Assembly (NCBI GenBank): GCA_019623805.1 | Contig: CP053680.1 | Span: forward strand, 3,822,001-3,886,000 | Length of the DNA stretch: 64,000 nt | Source of the DNA: Gammaproteobacteria bacterium (ex Lamellibrachia satsuma) | GTDB lineage: Bacteria > Pseudomonadota > Gammaproteobacteria > Chromatiales > Chromatiaceae | Reading direction: 5' to 3' | In this document: positions 1-9,452 of the stretch, piece after piece | How positions within the stretch are numbered: position 1 is the first letter of the stretch | Layout of the letters: every line of letters starts with the position of its first letter | Program-made: the position numbers and the translations under genes | The notes under the pieces: model-generated | Told to the model about the DNA's origin: nothing | The model's input: only the letters and a program-made list of their open reading frames with translations | Database searches by the model: none

Positions 1-676
1 CGGAGAACAGGGCGTCGTCCAGCCCCGCCACATTTACCGGGACGAATGCTCCCGTTCGACCGCTCAGACGATGTATTGCCTCAGCTAACAGTTCCTTGCC
101 TGAACCGGTCTCACCGTTGATGAGAACGGGTTCTCCAGAGCTGGCAATTGCCTCCAGGTATTGGAACAGGGAGCGCATCTTGCGGCTGACGGTGACGATA
201 TTGGAAAATAACTCTCCGTGCTCCAACTCGTCTGTCATCAGACTACGCTTGAGGACGCTCACCTGTCTGCGCAGAGTGCGCATCTCAAGTGCCCGCTTGA
301 CGCTCGAGACGAAGCGGCTCTCCTCCACTGGCTTGACCAGATAGTCGAAGGCCCCCTCCTTCATGCAGGCCACCGCTGTTTCCACCTCCTGGGCCGCTGT
401 CATAACGATTACCGGGAGTTCGGGATGCTCCCTGACGATCTCCGGCAGCAGTTGGGTTCCAGATAGGTAGGGCATGAACAGGTCCAGCACCACTCCGGCT
501 ACCTCCTGACCTGCCAGCAACGGCATCAGCTCCCGGCTGTCTTTTACGGTCAGCACCTCCTTGATCCCAGCGCTGGCGAGAATCATCTGGGAGCTGAATA
601 GTACCGTAGACTCATCGTCTACCAGTACCACTGGGAAAGAGGTGTTCGATTCATGCACCATATGATGCGCTCTCAT
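1..676 (-). CDS. Sigma-54-dependent response regulator (C-terminus beyond window)
   Basis: Two-component response regulator of the NtrC type, expected to activate sigma-54 promoters when phosphorylated. The visible 225 residues hold a receiver domain (acidic pair D20/D21, phospho-acceptor D65 in VVLDLFMP, K115 in DYLVKP) followed by the start of an AAA+ ATPase with Walker A GETGSGKE at about 188-195. The rest of the ATPase and any DNA-binding domain lie past the left edge. The start is fixed by an ATGA overlap (673-676) with the upstream histidine kinase stop, which implies translational coupling. The pair form one operon and are almost certainly cognate. The target genes cannot be told from the window. 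Confidence 0.93.
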   Translation of the reverse strand, partial: MRAHHMVHESNTSFPVVLVDDESTVLFSSQMILASAGIKEVLTVKDSRELMPLLAGQEVAGVVLDLFMPYLSGTQLLPEIVREHPELPVIVMTAAQEVETAVACMKEGAFDYLVKPVEESRFVSSVKRALEMRTLRRQVSVLKRSLMTDELEHGELFSNIVTVSRKMRSLFQYLEAIASSGEPVLINGETGSGKELLAEAIHRLSGRTGAFVPVNVAGLDDALFS

Positions 677-3297
677 GCCTTGTGAATGGTCGGGACCCGG
701 ATGGTCACCGTGGTGCCGCTGCCCAGTACCGACTTGAAGCCTATTCTACCACCGTGTTTCTCCAAGATGGAGCGGGATATCGATAGGCCCAAACCGGTGC
801 CGCCTGCGTCAGTTCGGGTGGTGAAAAAGGGCTCTGTCAGCTGGCCTAGATCCCGTTCTGAAATGCCTCGACCTTGATCCTGTATAGCAACCCATATCTC
901 GCTATTATCTGCATCGAAGTCAGCACTGATATGCACCCCTTTGGTCCGATCCGGCAGGGCCTGCAGTGCGTTCAGCAAGACGTTGATAAATACCTGCTCG
1001 AGCTGCTGGGAGTTGCCCGGTACGGCGGGTAGGCCATCCGGCACTACCAGGGTACAGTCATCGGTGAATTTCTGGATCTGATTGTGCAGGATCATAACTG
1101 TTGCTTCCAGCACCTGTTGGATGTCCACTTTCTCGGTCAACTCACCGGTATCCTGTCGAGACATGTGTTTGAGATTTTGTACGATACGGCGGATGCGGTC
1201 CGAGTTCATGGTGATTTCCGACAGTAAGTGCGGAAAGTTGTCTCGGACCTCAGAGAAGGGCAGTCCGCTGAGAGCAAAGTCGCCGTTTTCCTCGAAGTAT
1301 CCATTTAAAATCGGGGTGATGTCATGCCATGCTCGCGAGACCAAAGTAGCGTTGAACTGTATCGCGTTGTTGGGGTTGTTGATCTCATGGGCCACCCCGG
1401 CAGCCAGCACACCGATGGAAGCGAGGCGTGCGTTACGCAGCGCCTGGGATTCCAGGTTACGTTTTTCCGTGACGTCGCCAGCGATTACCATGGCAGCAGT
1501 CACCTGCCCTTCATCGCTGCAGATGGGTACGATGCGACCTTCCCAGTATGTTCCGTCGTCTGCCGAATACTGGAATTGCCGGGTGGTGCTTTTGTGGAAA
1601 ACTGTTTTCAATGCCTTGCGGAACCACTTGCGAAATTCCCGGGGCATCAGGGCCATGGAATTGCGTCCAACGGCCCGCTCTGCCGGCAGAGCAGGAACGG
1701 AGCGGTTCATGAGCAGAATCTTGCCTTGGACATCCACTGTCATGATAATGTCCGGCGACTGCTGGAATAGATCAAGCAGCTTGGCCTCGGACTCACGCAA
1801 CGCTCTGTCTGCCAGCTTGCGCTCGGTGATGTCCTCCATAAAGCCTACTAAGCGGTATATACTGCCGTCCGGATCGCGCACTGCGAATCCCCGGGTCCGC
1901 ACCCAACGCAGCATTCCGTCCGCACGTTGTATCCGGTGAATTATCTCGGCGTCATTCCCTTCCCGTCCGATGTTCTGCAATGCTTCGGTCAGCATCGGGC
2001 GGTCTTCGGGGTAAGCTGCGTCCAGCAGAGGAGGAAGTTTACCACCATTGACAATCCCCAGAATCTTCTCATAGGCGGGGCTGAGATAGAGTATCTCTAT
2101 GCCGTTCACCGCCGTGGCCCAGAATGCCTCGTCCACGGTCTCTGTCATTTGTCGGAACAACTCTTCACGCTCCATGAGTCGCTGCTCCATGGCCGAGCGT
2201 TGCCGAATGTTCTCTCGAATTCTGGCCAGGTAGAAAGACATGAGTAGAGTGAACAGCAAGCCGGCGATCAGCACCATCCATGGTCCTTCCTGAAAGGCCT
2301 CGGCACTGCGGAACAGATTTGTGCGCCCACAGACGATCGCCAATTGCCGGTCAGCTACCTGAACCCGTTCAGCGAACTTGGGCTCCTCCTGATTGTTCCA
2401 CCAGCCTTCATAATCGTCCGCCCCAACGTCTTTGGGAGAGAGGCGGCTGGAATAAAAATGCAGGAATCGCTCGTCAATAGGCGCCGACTCATCAAGCATC
2501 AAGATTTCCACTCCGCGCGGTTCAAGCAGCGAGATGGCGGCATTGGCCAATTTGCCAAACTGGAAGAATCCCACGACGAAACCTGACAAACTCGCTCTGC
2601 GCTGATCGGCCGTCTGTACGGGGGCGCTTGCGCTGAAAACTGGGTTGGCTACCATGAATCCGTACTCGATGCCGCCTTGTGGCGTCGGATAGGCGATGCG
2701 CCCGCTCGTTGCCACCTGCCCTTGTTCACGGGCACGTGACAGAGCCTCTGCGAACTTGGGGACCGAGCCCAGATCGAAACCGGCTCGAATCCCGTTACCC
2801 TGCTCCGGGGCCATATGGAGCACCGGGTAATACTCAGCGCTTTCGCCACGAGGGACCAGCTTGAAGTCGCTGGTGCGGGCGCGCTCGAACAGCTGGTATT
2901 CGTTCCGCCTAAGGGCAGTGGATGCCTCGAAGGCTTTCCTTTCCGGTCCTCTAACCAGTGGTACCCATAATAGTGCCTGGATACCCTGGTAACGGTCCAG
3001 GAGCGATTCGGCGAACATCCGGAATCCATCACTATCCACCCGGTCCGATGCCAGGATGTGATCCCGGAGAGTCGTAACCGCGAGCATACTGTTATCTATT
3101 CCGTGGCTTAAGGCTCGGGTGCGGTTGTGAGCAACCCATTCGAAGTCCAGCATTTTGTGTGCTTCCAGCTGTTGCTGCATCAGTAGCTGGGCGGCAAAGG
3201 AAAGACTCAGACCGATGATGGCAACCAGCCAGATTGCACTGTTCTCGGGACCGAACAGAAGACGGGAGGAATCCAGTGGCGGCTTTCGCGTGATCAT
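673..3297 (-). CDS. CHASE/PAS sensor histidine kinase
   Basis: Membrane sensor kinase of 874 residues. A first transmembrane helix at about 20-40 is followed by a periplasmic CHASE-type sensor region (about 60-320) and a second helix at about 340-360. Two PAS/PAC modules (about 380-500 and 505-620) precede a dimerisation/phospho-acceptor domain with VAHEINNP (His about 637). The C-terminal ATPase carries the N box and a GGTGLGLSIS G box. There is no receiver domain. It probably phosphorylates the response regulator whose start codon overlaps its stop. The CHASE ligand is unknown; the family binds small extracellular molecules. Confidence 0.93.
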   Translation of the reverse strand: MITRKPPLDSSRLLFGPENSAIWLVAIIGLSLSFAAQLLMQQQLEAHKMLDFEWVAHNRTRALSHGIDNSMLAVTTLRDHILASDRVDSDGFRMFAESLLDRYQGIQALLWVPLVRGPERKAFEASTALRRNEYQLFERARTSDFKLVPRGESAEYYPVLHMAPEQGNGIRAGFDLGSVPKFAEALSRAREQGQVATSGRIAYPTPQGGIEYGFMVANPVFSASAPVQTADQRRASLSGFVVGFFQFGKLANAAISLLEPRGVEILMLDESAPIDERFLHFYSSRLSPKDVGADDYEGWWNNQEEPKFAERVQVADRQLAIVCGRTNLFRSAEAFQEGPWMVLIAGLLFTLLMSFYLARIRENIRQRSAMEQRLMEREELFRQMTETVDEAFWATAVNGIEILYLSPAYEKILGIVNGGKLPPLLDAAYPEDRPMLTEALQNIGREGNDAEIIHRIQRADGMLRWVRTRGFAVRDPDGSIYRLVGFMEDITERKLADRALRESEAKLLDLFQQSPDIIMTVDVQGKILLMNRSVPALPAERAVGRNSMALMPREFRKWFRKALKTVFHKSTTRQFQYSADDGTYWEGRIVPICSDEGQVTAAMVIAGDVTEKRNLESQALRNARLASIGVLAAGVAHEINNPNNAIQFNATLVSRAWHDITPILNGYFEENGDFALSGLPFSEVRDNFPHLLSEITMNSDRIRRIVQNLKHMSRQDTGELTEKVDIQQVLEATVMILHNQIQKFTDDCTLVVPDGLPAVPGNSQQLEQVFINVLLNALQALPDRTKGVHISADFDADNSEIWVAIQDQGRGISERDLGQLTEPFFTTRTDAGGTGLGLSISRSILEKHGGRIGFKSVLGSGTTVTIRVPTIHKA

Positions 3298-3363
3298 AGG
3301 GCGTTTGTGTAGTTCAGATCCTATTTAAGGACTATGGGCGGGCCTGACCTCGAGGGAGATACG

Positions 3364-3379
3364 GTAACATTATCGTTAC
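3364..3379. promoter_or_regulatory. Inverted repeat GTAAC-N6-GTTAC upstream of the kinase operon
   Basis: A perfect 5-bp inverted repeat with a 6-base spacer lies 67 bases upstream of the histidine kinase start, in the 323-base gap between the divergent kinase and RNase D genes. It could be an operator for the kinase operon. The only other signal seen in this gap is the RNase D promoter. Function is inferred from position only. Confidence 0.3.
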
Positions 3380-3518
3380 ATATTTGGCGAAATTCGTTGT
3401 TTCATTTTTTGAGTTGGAAAAGCAGGGATGTGCGGATTTGTCCACACATAAGAACTGCTATTTTAACTACTCCGCCGTGATGACCCAGCCAACAAGGTGA
3501 GTGCGATCAAGTTAAGGG

Positions 3519-3546
3519 TTGTTATGCCGGGTTATGGTTTTATACT
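3519..3546 (+). promoter_or_regulatory. Candidate sigma-70 promoter of rnd
   Basis: A -35 TTGTTA (3519-3524) and -10 TATACT (3541-3546) with a 16-base spacer lie about 75 bases upstream of the chosen rnd start. The location argues against upstream in-frame starts for rnd, which would fall inside the promoter. Confidence 0.5.
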
Positions 3547-3620
3547 CACGTGAGGACACCGCAGTAGAACCAGCAACATGTTATGCTCGCGGCTTTATCA
3601 TTCCAGGAGTGCTGCTGATC

Positions 3621-4769
3621 ATGCAGGAGTTCCACGTCGATTCCGTTACCGGACTGAACGCGCTTTGCGACCAACTGCGTGGCAGTGAGTGGCTGGCGGT
3701 GGATACAGAATTCATGCGGGAGAAGAGCTATTTTCCCCAACTCTGTCTCTTGCAGGTGAGCAACGGGCAGCTGGCCGCATCTGTAGATCCGTTGGCAATT
3801 GACGATCTCGCCCCGCTGCTGGATATCCTCTACGATCCGGCAATAGTGAAGATCTTTCACTCCGGGCACCAGGACCTGGAGATCTTCTATCTACTGCGGC
3901 AGAGTCTGCCGGGGCCATTGTTCGATACCCAATTGGCGGCAACCCTGCTGGGTCTGGGCGATCAGGTGGGTTACGGTACCCTGGTGCAGCAGGTGCTGGA
4001 TCATAGCCTGGAGAAGGGCCATACACGAACCGACTGGTCACGACGCCCCCTGGAGCAGGAGCAGTTACGTTATGCGCTCGATGATGTGATCTACCTGGGC
4101 GAGGTCTATCTGAAGCTGGTCGCCAGTCTACAAGAGAAAGGGCGGGATCGATGGTTGGAGGATGACTTCGCACGCTTGGCCGATCCCACGACCTATGCAG
4201 TAGATCCAGATGAGTCCTGGCAGCGGGTCAAAGGACGGCAGCGTCTCAAAGGCATTCAACTTGCCGTGTTGAAGGCATTATCAGCGTGGCGTGAAGAACG
4301 GGCGATTGCGGCGGACCGCCCCCGTCGCTGGATTATCAAAGACGAGGTGCTGCTGGAATTGGCTCGGCGCATGCCTGAGAAGATCCGGCAACTCGAACGG
4401 ATTCGCGGTCTTGAAAGCGGGACAGTGAAGCGTTTTGGCGAGACGCTGCTGGAGAGGATTGCAGATGCCCGTAAAACCCCCAAGGAGCAGTGGCCTGAGG
4501 AAAAACGGCGTTCTCCCCGGCTCTCCATCAACCAGGAAGCGATGGCCGATCTCCTTATGTGCAGTCTGCGTCTGTTGGCGGCGAGGGAAGGCATCACGCC
4601 ATCGGCCCTGGCGTCACAAGGTGACATCGAAAGGCTGATTCTTGGAGAACGGAACCTGGCGATCCTTGATGGCTGGCGCAAGTTGATTGCTGGAGAAGCG
4701 TTACTGGAGGTATTGGCAGGCAGGTGCGCCCCGCGAGTAGAGGAAGGGAAGATATACCTCCGGCCTTAG
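3621..4769 (+). CDS. rnd: Ribonuclease D
   Basis: 3'-5' exoribonuclease that trims tRNA and other structured RNA precursors in the cytoplasm. The 382 residues match the family length. DEDDy catalytic motifs are visible: D28/E30 in VDTEF, D85 in HQDLEIF, and Y151 with D154/D155 in RYALDDVIYL. An HRDC domain follows at about 210-290. The start ATG at 3621 has AGGAG 11 bases upstream; in-frame upstream codons overlap the promoter. The gene appears monocistronic, with a convergent neighbour downstream. Confidence 0.96.
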   Translation: MQEFHVDSVTGLNALCDQLRGSEWLAVDTEFMREKSYFPQLCLLQVSNGQLAASVDPLAIDDLAPLLDILYDPAIVKIFHSGHQDLEIFYLLRQSLPGPLFDTQLAATLLGLGDQVGYGTLVQQVLDHSLEKGHTRTDWSRRPLEQEQLRYALDDVIYLGEVYLKLVASLQEKGRDRWLEDDFARLADPTTYAVDPDESWQRVKGRQRLKGIQLAVLKALSAWREERAIAADRPRRWIIKDEVLLELARRMPEKIRQLERIRGLESGTVKRFGETLLERIADARKTPKEQWPEEKRRSPRLSINQEAMADLLMCSLRLLAAREGITPSALASQGDIERLILGERNLAILDGWRKLIAGEALLEVLAGRCAPRVEEGKIYLRP

Positions 4770-4890
4770 TGGGTGTGCTCATCGTGGCGGCAATCGATGG
4801 GGTCAGACTCGATTGGTTATAAGAGGATTGGCTGAGGTGCTTTTAGCCGGAGAAACGCCATTAGCACTGGGTCGGCTCTGCCCTGGTGCT

Positions 4891-6087
4891 TCAGAGGGCT
4901 GTTCTGGCCCGCATATAATGGATAAAGAGTGCCGGATTCAACTGCTTCAGCTCGCCGCGTCGCTCTATCTCGGTTGCGCCCGGGGTGTTTTGAGACGGTT
5001 GATCCTCTCGCAGCATGTGATAGACCCGCACATAGGACGGAGGATAGAGTTCGTCGCCTTCGGGGGGCGGGAGTTGCCGCGCCAGGCCGGGGCGGATCAA
5101 TAACAACCAGGCAGGGAAATCCTCTGCGGTCAGTTCCGGGTCCAGGGTCAGAAAAAGCCGCCACATCTGTTGCAAGTCCGTATCTGCCTCGGTGGCGATC
5201 GCTGCCGCCTCATGAGGAGAAGACCAGCATAGCCGGATCCAGCTTTGCAGGGACTCCAGCAGGTTGTGCAGGCGTCCGCAGGCATGGGCGTGGCGGCGCA
5301 GCAGCAGGGCTTGTTGTGGCCAGCCGGGATCCTCCTGAGTTGCCCGGCGTACCGTTTCCCAGTCAAAGGCACGGCTCGCCGCGTAGCTGGCATGCAGCTC
5401 CGGCCGGGTGGGGTCGAAGGCCAGGTCCTCGAGGGCGTCGGTGAGTCGCTGCCAATAAGGCACCAGCAGATTGCGGCTTTCGCGCCCCAGCTCCCTTTCG
5501 GCTAGAGGCAGGAGTTCATCCATCAGATACCGGAGTTCCCACTCGCAGTCTGCGACCGGTTCGATCAACCGGTCACCTGCCTCAACCATTCGTTCCAACG
5601 CTCCCAGCGGGGGATGCCCCGGATCCACCTCATACAACTGATCGAGCAGGCGATGGGCTTCCTCGTTGTTGCGATCGATAAGCGCCAGGACGATACCATT
5701 GGCCAGACTGGTGGCTGTGGCGTCCATGAACAGGTCGAACTGAGGCTGATCATTGGCCTTGCGAAATACAGTATGGAAGCGCTGCTCCCGGATGATGTTG
5801 TCGCTGAAGCTGAGTGGGGATCCACCGCTATCTCCCCAAGCGTGGTAGCGCAGGGTTTCCGGTTGCAGGCCCAGGGCAGTTGCATACTCCTGGGCCTCGG
5901 CCAGAAGGCCGTCCAACCTTTCCGGGTCGCCGAACAACACCTGTTCCAGTCGTGGGATATCAGCGGTGCGCCAAGCCTCATAATCGCTGTAATCCAGACG
6001 CCCCTCTGCCAGCAAAAGTTCAAGGGGGCTGTATTCACCCTGCTCCAGGAGCAGCTGATCGACGGCGTGTTGGATAGGGTGGCTCAT
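4891..6087 (-). CDS. Conserved hypothetical protein, 398 residues
   Basis: Not recognised. A soluble, acidic, Leu/Glu/Trp-rich protein without signal peptide or membrane segments; predicted mostly alpha-helical and possibly built of helical repeats (many LL/RL pairs, recurrent WxxL). No catalytic motif is evident. It follows the SNF2 helicase gene on the same strand with a 147-base gap, so co-transcription and a helicase-linked role are possible but unproven. Codon usage resembles its neighbours and the reading frame is intact. Confidence 0.75.
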   Translation of the reverse strand: MSHPIQHAVDQLLLEQGEYSPLELLLAEGRLDYSDYEAWRTADIPRLEQVLFGDPERLDGLLAEAQEYATALGLQPETLRYHAWGDSGGSPLSFSDNIIREQRFHTVFRKANDQPQFDLFMDATATSLANGIVLALIDRNNEEAHRLLDQLYEVDPGHPPLGALERMVEAGDRLIEPVADCEWELRYLMDELLPLAERELGRESRNLLVPYWQRLTDALEDLAFDPTRPELHASYAASRAFDWETVRRATQEDPGWPQQALLLRRHAHACGRLHNLLESLQSWIRLCWSSPHEAAAIATEADTDLQQMWRLFLTLDPELTAEDFPAWLLLIRPGLARQLPPPEGDELYPPSYVRVYHMLREDQPSQNTPGATEIERRGELKQLNPALFIHYMRARTAL

Positions 6088-6234
6088 GATGTTATCCCGA
6101 ACTCGGGGGAAGTGCTCAGCAAAAACGCCCGATCCGCTATGCTTGATCGTGCCTACGTCTCGAGCAAAAGGAAATAATCCCCGCGTAAGCGCTTATGTAT
6201 CACAGATTGTCGCTTTGCGGCCACCTTTCATGGT

Positions 6235-9200
6235 TTAGACCAACGGCCCGAACAGCGCTTTCAGGTCTTGCTCGGTCCATTGGGGATCGGCGGCGCCGGT
6301 GCTGTCATAGAGTGCATCGGCCAGTGCCTGTTTGCGTTCCTGCATGGACTGGATCCGTTCCTCTACCGAACCCTCGCTGATCAGCTTGTAGACAAATACC
6401 GGATTTTCCTGACCGATGCGGTGGGCCCGGTCGGTGGCCTGGCGCTCCACGGCCGGGTTCCACCAGGGATCATAATGGATGACCGTGTCGGCTGCAGTAA
6501 GATTGAGGCCCATGCCGCCGGCCTTGAGGCTGATGAGAAACAGGGGCACCTTGCCGGCCTGAAAACGATCGATGGGGGTGGCTCGATCGCGGGTGCTGCC
6601 GGTGAGCAGGACATAGTCGATACCGGCCGTCTGCAGTGCCTGCTCGATCAGTCCCAACATGGAGGTGAATTGAGAGAAGAGCAGGATGCGGCGACCCTCT
6701 TCGATCATCTCCGGCAGCAGATCCATGAGCAGTTCCAGTTTGGCGGAGTGTCCGGCCTCGATCCGCCCCCGCTCTTCCGGGCTGATCAGGCGTGGATCGC
6801 AACATACCTGACGCAGCTTGAGCAGGGCGGTGAGGATCAGGATGCCGCAGCGGGAGAGGCCTTTTTCAGCTACCTCTTTACGCACCCGTTGGTACATGTT
6901 CTGACGGATATCCTCATAGAGTTCCCGTTGTGTTTCCCCAAGTACCACCGTGCGCAGGATCTCGGTCTTGGGCGGCAGTTCCGGCGCCACCGCCTGCTTG
7001 GTGCGCCGTAACAGGAAGGGTCGGATGCGGCGGCGCAGCCGGTCGGCCTGATACTCGTCGCCCCATTTTTCAATCGGCTTACGGCAACGCCGTCGGAACT
7101 GATGCTCCTCTCCCAGCAGACCGGGCAACAGGAAATCGAACAGGGACCAGAGTTCTCCCAGATGGTTTTCCATCGGCGTGCCGGTCAGACATACCCGGTG
7201 TCTGGCATTGAGCTGGCGTGCGATTGCGCCAACCTTGGCCTTGGGATTCTTGATGGCCTGGGCCTCGTCCAGGATCAGCAGGTGATACTCCTGGATCAGT
7301 AGCCGGTCCTGATCCCGCAGCAGCAGGGGATAGGTGGTGATCAGCAGATCCTGTTCCCCCATTCCTTCGAACAGTTCATGCCGCTGGGGACCGTGCAGGA
7401 CCCGCGTCCGCAGATCGGGAGCGAAGCGTTGCGCCTCCCGCTGCCAGTTGGCCATAAGGCTGGTGGGGGCGACCACCAGGCTGGGCCTGTCCAGTTGCCC
7501 CTGTTCTTTTTCGTACAGCAGATGAGCCAGGGTCTGCACAGTCTTGCCGAGTCCCATGTCATCCGCCAGTATGCCACCCAGTCGATGAGTCCGCAGAAAT
7601 TGCAGCCAGTCCAGTCCCCGTTGCTGGTAGGGACGCAGTTCTGCCCGCAGGCCCGCCGGTGGCGTTATGGCGGGGATGGCTCCGATGTTGCGTAGGGTCT
7701 CTGCCAGGCTGTGTAACGCTTCCGCGCCCAGCCATTGCAAGGGTTCCCCGTCCGGTGACTCGTCCAGTTCCGCCAAACGGGCCAACTGGAAGCGGTTGAG
7801 CCGTAGACGCTGCATCTCGTCGAGCCTGCTGTCGTGCAGCTCGAACAGGCTCTCCATGATCCGGCGAACGCGGTTTTGGGAGAGGAGCAGGTGGCGGCCG
7901 TCTTCCAGGGGTACGGCCATCCCACACTCATGGATCAGCCCATCCAGTCTCTCCCCGCGCCGGTCCGGTGGCAGTTCGTGCAGCCACTGCACCAGGGCTG
8001 GCAACAGGTTGATGCGCTGGCCCTCCAGAACGATGCCGATGCTGACACCGTAGCCATCCGCCCCCGTTTCCAGGGGTTCGAGTTCACTGTACCAGTGGTC
8101 CGGGCGGGCCAGGCGGTGGGGGAAATCCTTGTCACAGGTTACCCGCCAACCCTGCGTCTCCCATTCCGGCAGTTGACGGGATTGAAAATCGAGCCAGGGG
8201 AGAGGCTCGTCTGCAAGCGAAAAACAGTCGGTTGCTCTCTCCCTGCTCTGACCTTCATGGATGCGAAAACCCAATGTGATGAGTTGCTCTATACAGCGCT
8301 GCTCGGCGGGTTCATCCCGGATCAGATGTACCTGTGCGCCGTCTTTGAACTGTATAGGCGCTCCCCGGGTGCCGATGCGGATTTCGTGATACTTGAATGA
8401 GAGGCAGGCCAGGGGCATCTCCGGTCCGCAGAGGTGCAGGCAGGGCCGGGGCGCCACAGGGGGACGCCGCTCAACCCTGATCTGTCGCAAGGGGGGTAGG
8501 GTGGTGTCAGGAAAGTGCTTTTGCAGGTCGGCCGTTACCTTGGGAACCTGTTCCGGGGTCACGGGTGGCATGGCGGCCAGCGCCTCTACCAAGGCGCCGG
8601 GCAGATCACTCGCCAAGGGGGTGCATCGATCAGACTCCAGACACCAGAGAGAGGCGAGGAAAATGGTGGCGCGTTCATGCCATCTGATCCGTTGATTGCC
8701 GATGGAATCCACTTCCCAGCAGGGGGTTGCAGATTGTGGCTTGCCCAGACGCAGAGTCTTCCCGGAAACATGTCCCAGATGGCAACGCCCGGTCTCCAGC
8801 ATGGCGCGCAGCAGCTGTTCACCTGACTTACCCTTGAGCGACGGCTTTGCCTCTCCCCCCTGATTCAGGCCAGCCAGAATATCGAGATCGGTCTGAAGCA
8901 GAAAACGTGGAGGTGTTCCCCGCTGAGCCCAAGCGGGTTCATAGATACGATCCTCCACGTAACCGCCGTTTTTCAGTGCCCGGGCGCAACGGGTCTCAAC
9001 TTCTATCCGTGTAGGATCAACCGGGTCGGGGCGGAGGAGATAGGTCAGGCGCTGATGCACTCCAGGCGGATAGTCCAGCAACCCCGCCATGGGTCGTCCC
9101 AATGGATGCTTAGCCTTTCTGGTTTCCTGCGCCTCGCTTGGTATCTCCTGCTCATCCAGCAATACCTTGATCAGCACAGCGGCCACATGTGAACAATTCT

Positions 9201-9432
9201 GTCCTGATGAACAGCTGCACTCCCCGTTGATCTGGATCTTCTCGCCCGGATCCATTTGTACGCGGACATAGACCCGTAACCGCTGTTGATCGGCGTTGAT
9301 CAGTGCCGTGATCAACGCCCCCCCTCGCTGAACCTGGGGTATGAAGGCGGCATGATTCTTGAGGAAGCGGGAACCTTGCTCAAGCCAGGCTGGGCCAAAG
9401 CGTTCGCGTAAGTCTTTCAGAGTGTGGATCAT
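6235..9432 (-). CDS. SWIM zinc-finger SNF2-family helicase
   Basis: Swi2/Snf2-type ATP-dependent double-stranded-DNA translocase of 1065 residues. The N-terminal SWIM zinc finger has C72-x-C74-x5-C80-x-H82. The helicase core starts near 600 with DDMGLGKT (about 624-631), DEAQ (722), LTGTPMEN, and motif VI QATDRAHRIGQ (about 998-1008). Length and order fit the bacterial SWIM-SNF2 group. Bacterial members are poorly characterised; transcription recycling or DNA-protein remodelling is assumed by analogy with RapA. It lies just downstream of recQ on the same strand (20-base gap), and the two may form an operon. Confidence 0.94.
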   Translation of the reverse strand: MIHTLKDLRERFGPAWLEQGSRFLKNHAAFIPQVQRGGALITALINADQQRLRVYVRVQMDPGEKIQINGECSCSSGQNCSHVAAVLIKVLLDEQEIPSEAQETRKAKHPLGRPMAGLLDYPPGVHQRLTYLLRPDPVDPTRIEVETRCARALKNGGYVEDRIYEPAWAQRGTPPRFLLQTDLDILAGLNQGGEAKPSLKGKSGEQLLRAMLETGRCHLGHVSGKTLRLGKPQSATPCWEVDSIGNQRIRWHERATIFLASLWCLESDRCTPLASDLPGALVEALAAMPPVTPEQVPKVTADLQKHFPDTTLPPLRQIRVERRPPVAPRPCLHLCGPEMPLACLSFKYHEIRIGTRGAPIQFKDGAQVHLIRDEPAEQRCIEQLITLGFRIHEGQSRERATDCFSLADEPLPWLDFQSRQLPEWETQGWRVTCDKDFPHRLARPDHWYSELEPLETGADGYGVSIGIVLEGQRINLLPALVQWLHELPPDRRGERLDGLIHECGMAVPLEDGRHLLLSQNRVRRIMESLFELHDSRLDEMQRLRLNRFQLARLAELDESPDGEPLQWLGAEALHSLAETLRNIGAIPAITPPAGLRAELRPYQQRGLDWLQFLRTHRLGGILADDMGLGKTVQTLAHLLYEKEQGQLDRPSLVVAPTSLMANWQREAQRFAPDLRTRVLHGPQRHELFEGMGEQDLLITTYPLLLRDQDRLLIQEYHLLILDEAQAIKNPKAKVGAIARQLNARHRVCLTGTPMENHLGELWSLFDFLLPGLLGEEHQFRRRCRKPIEKWGDEYQADRLRRRIRPFLLRRTKQAVAPELPPKTEILRTVVLGETQRELYEDIRQNMYQRVRKEVAEKGLSRCGILILTALLKLRQVCCDPRLISPEERGRIEAGHSAKLELLMDLLPEMIEEGRRILLFSQFTSMLGLIEQALQTAGIDYVLLTGSTRDRATPIDRFQAGKVPLFLISLKAGGMGLNLTAADTVIHYDPWWNPAVERQATDRAHRIGQENPVFVYKLISEGSVEERIQSMQERKQALADALYDSTGAADPQWTEQDLKALFGPLV

Positions 9433-9452
9433 GGTTGGGGAGCAGTGGCAAA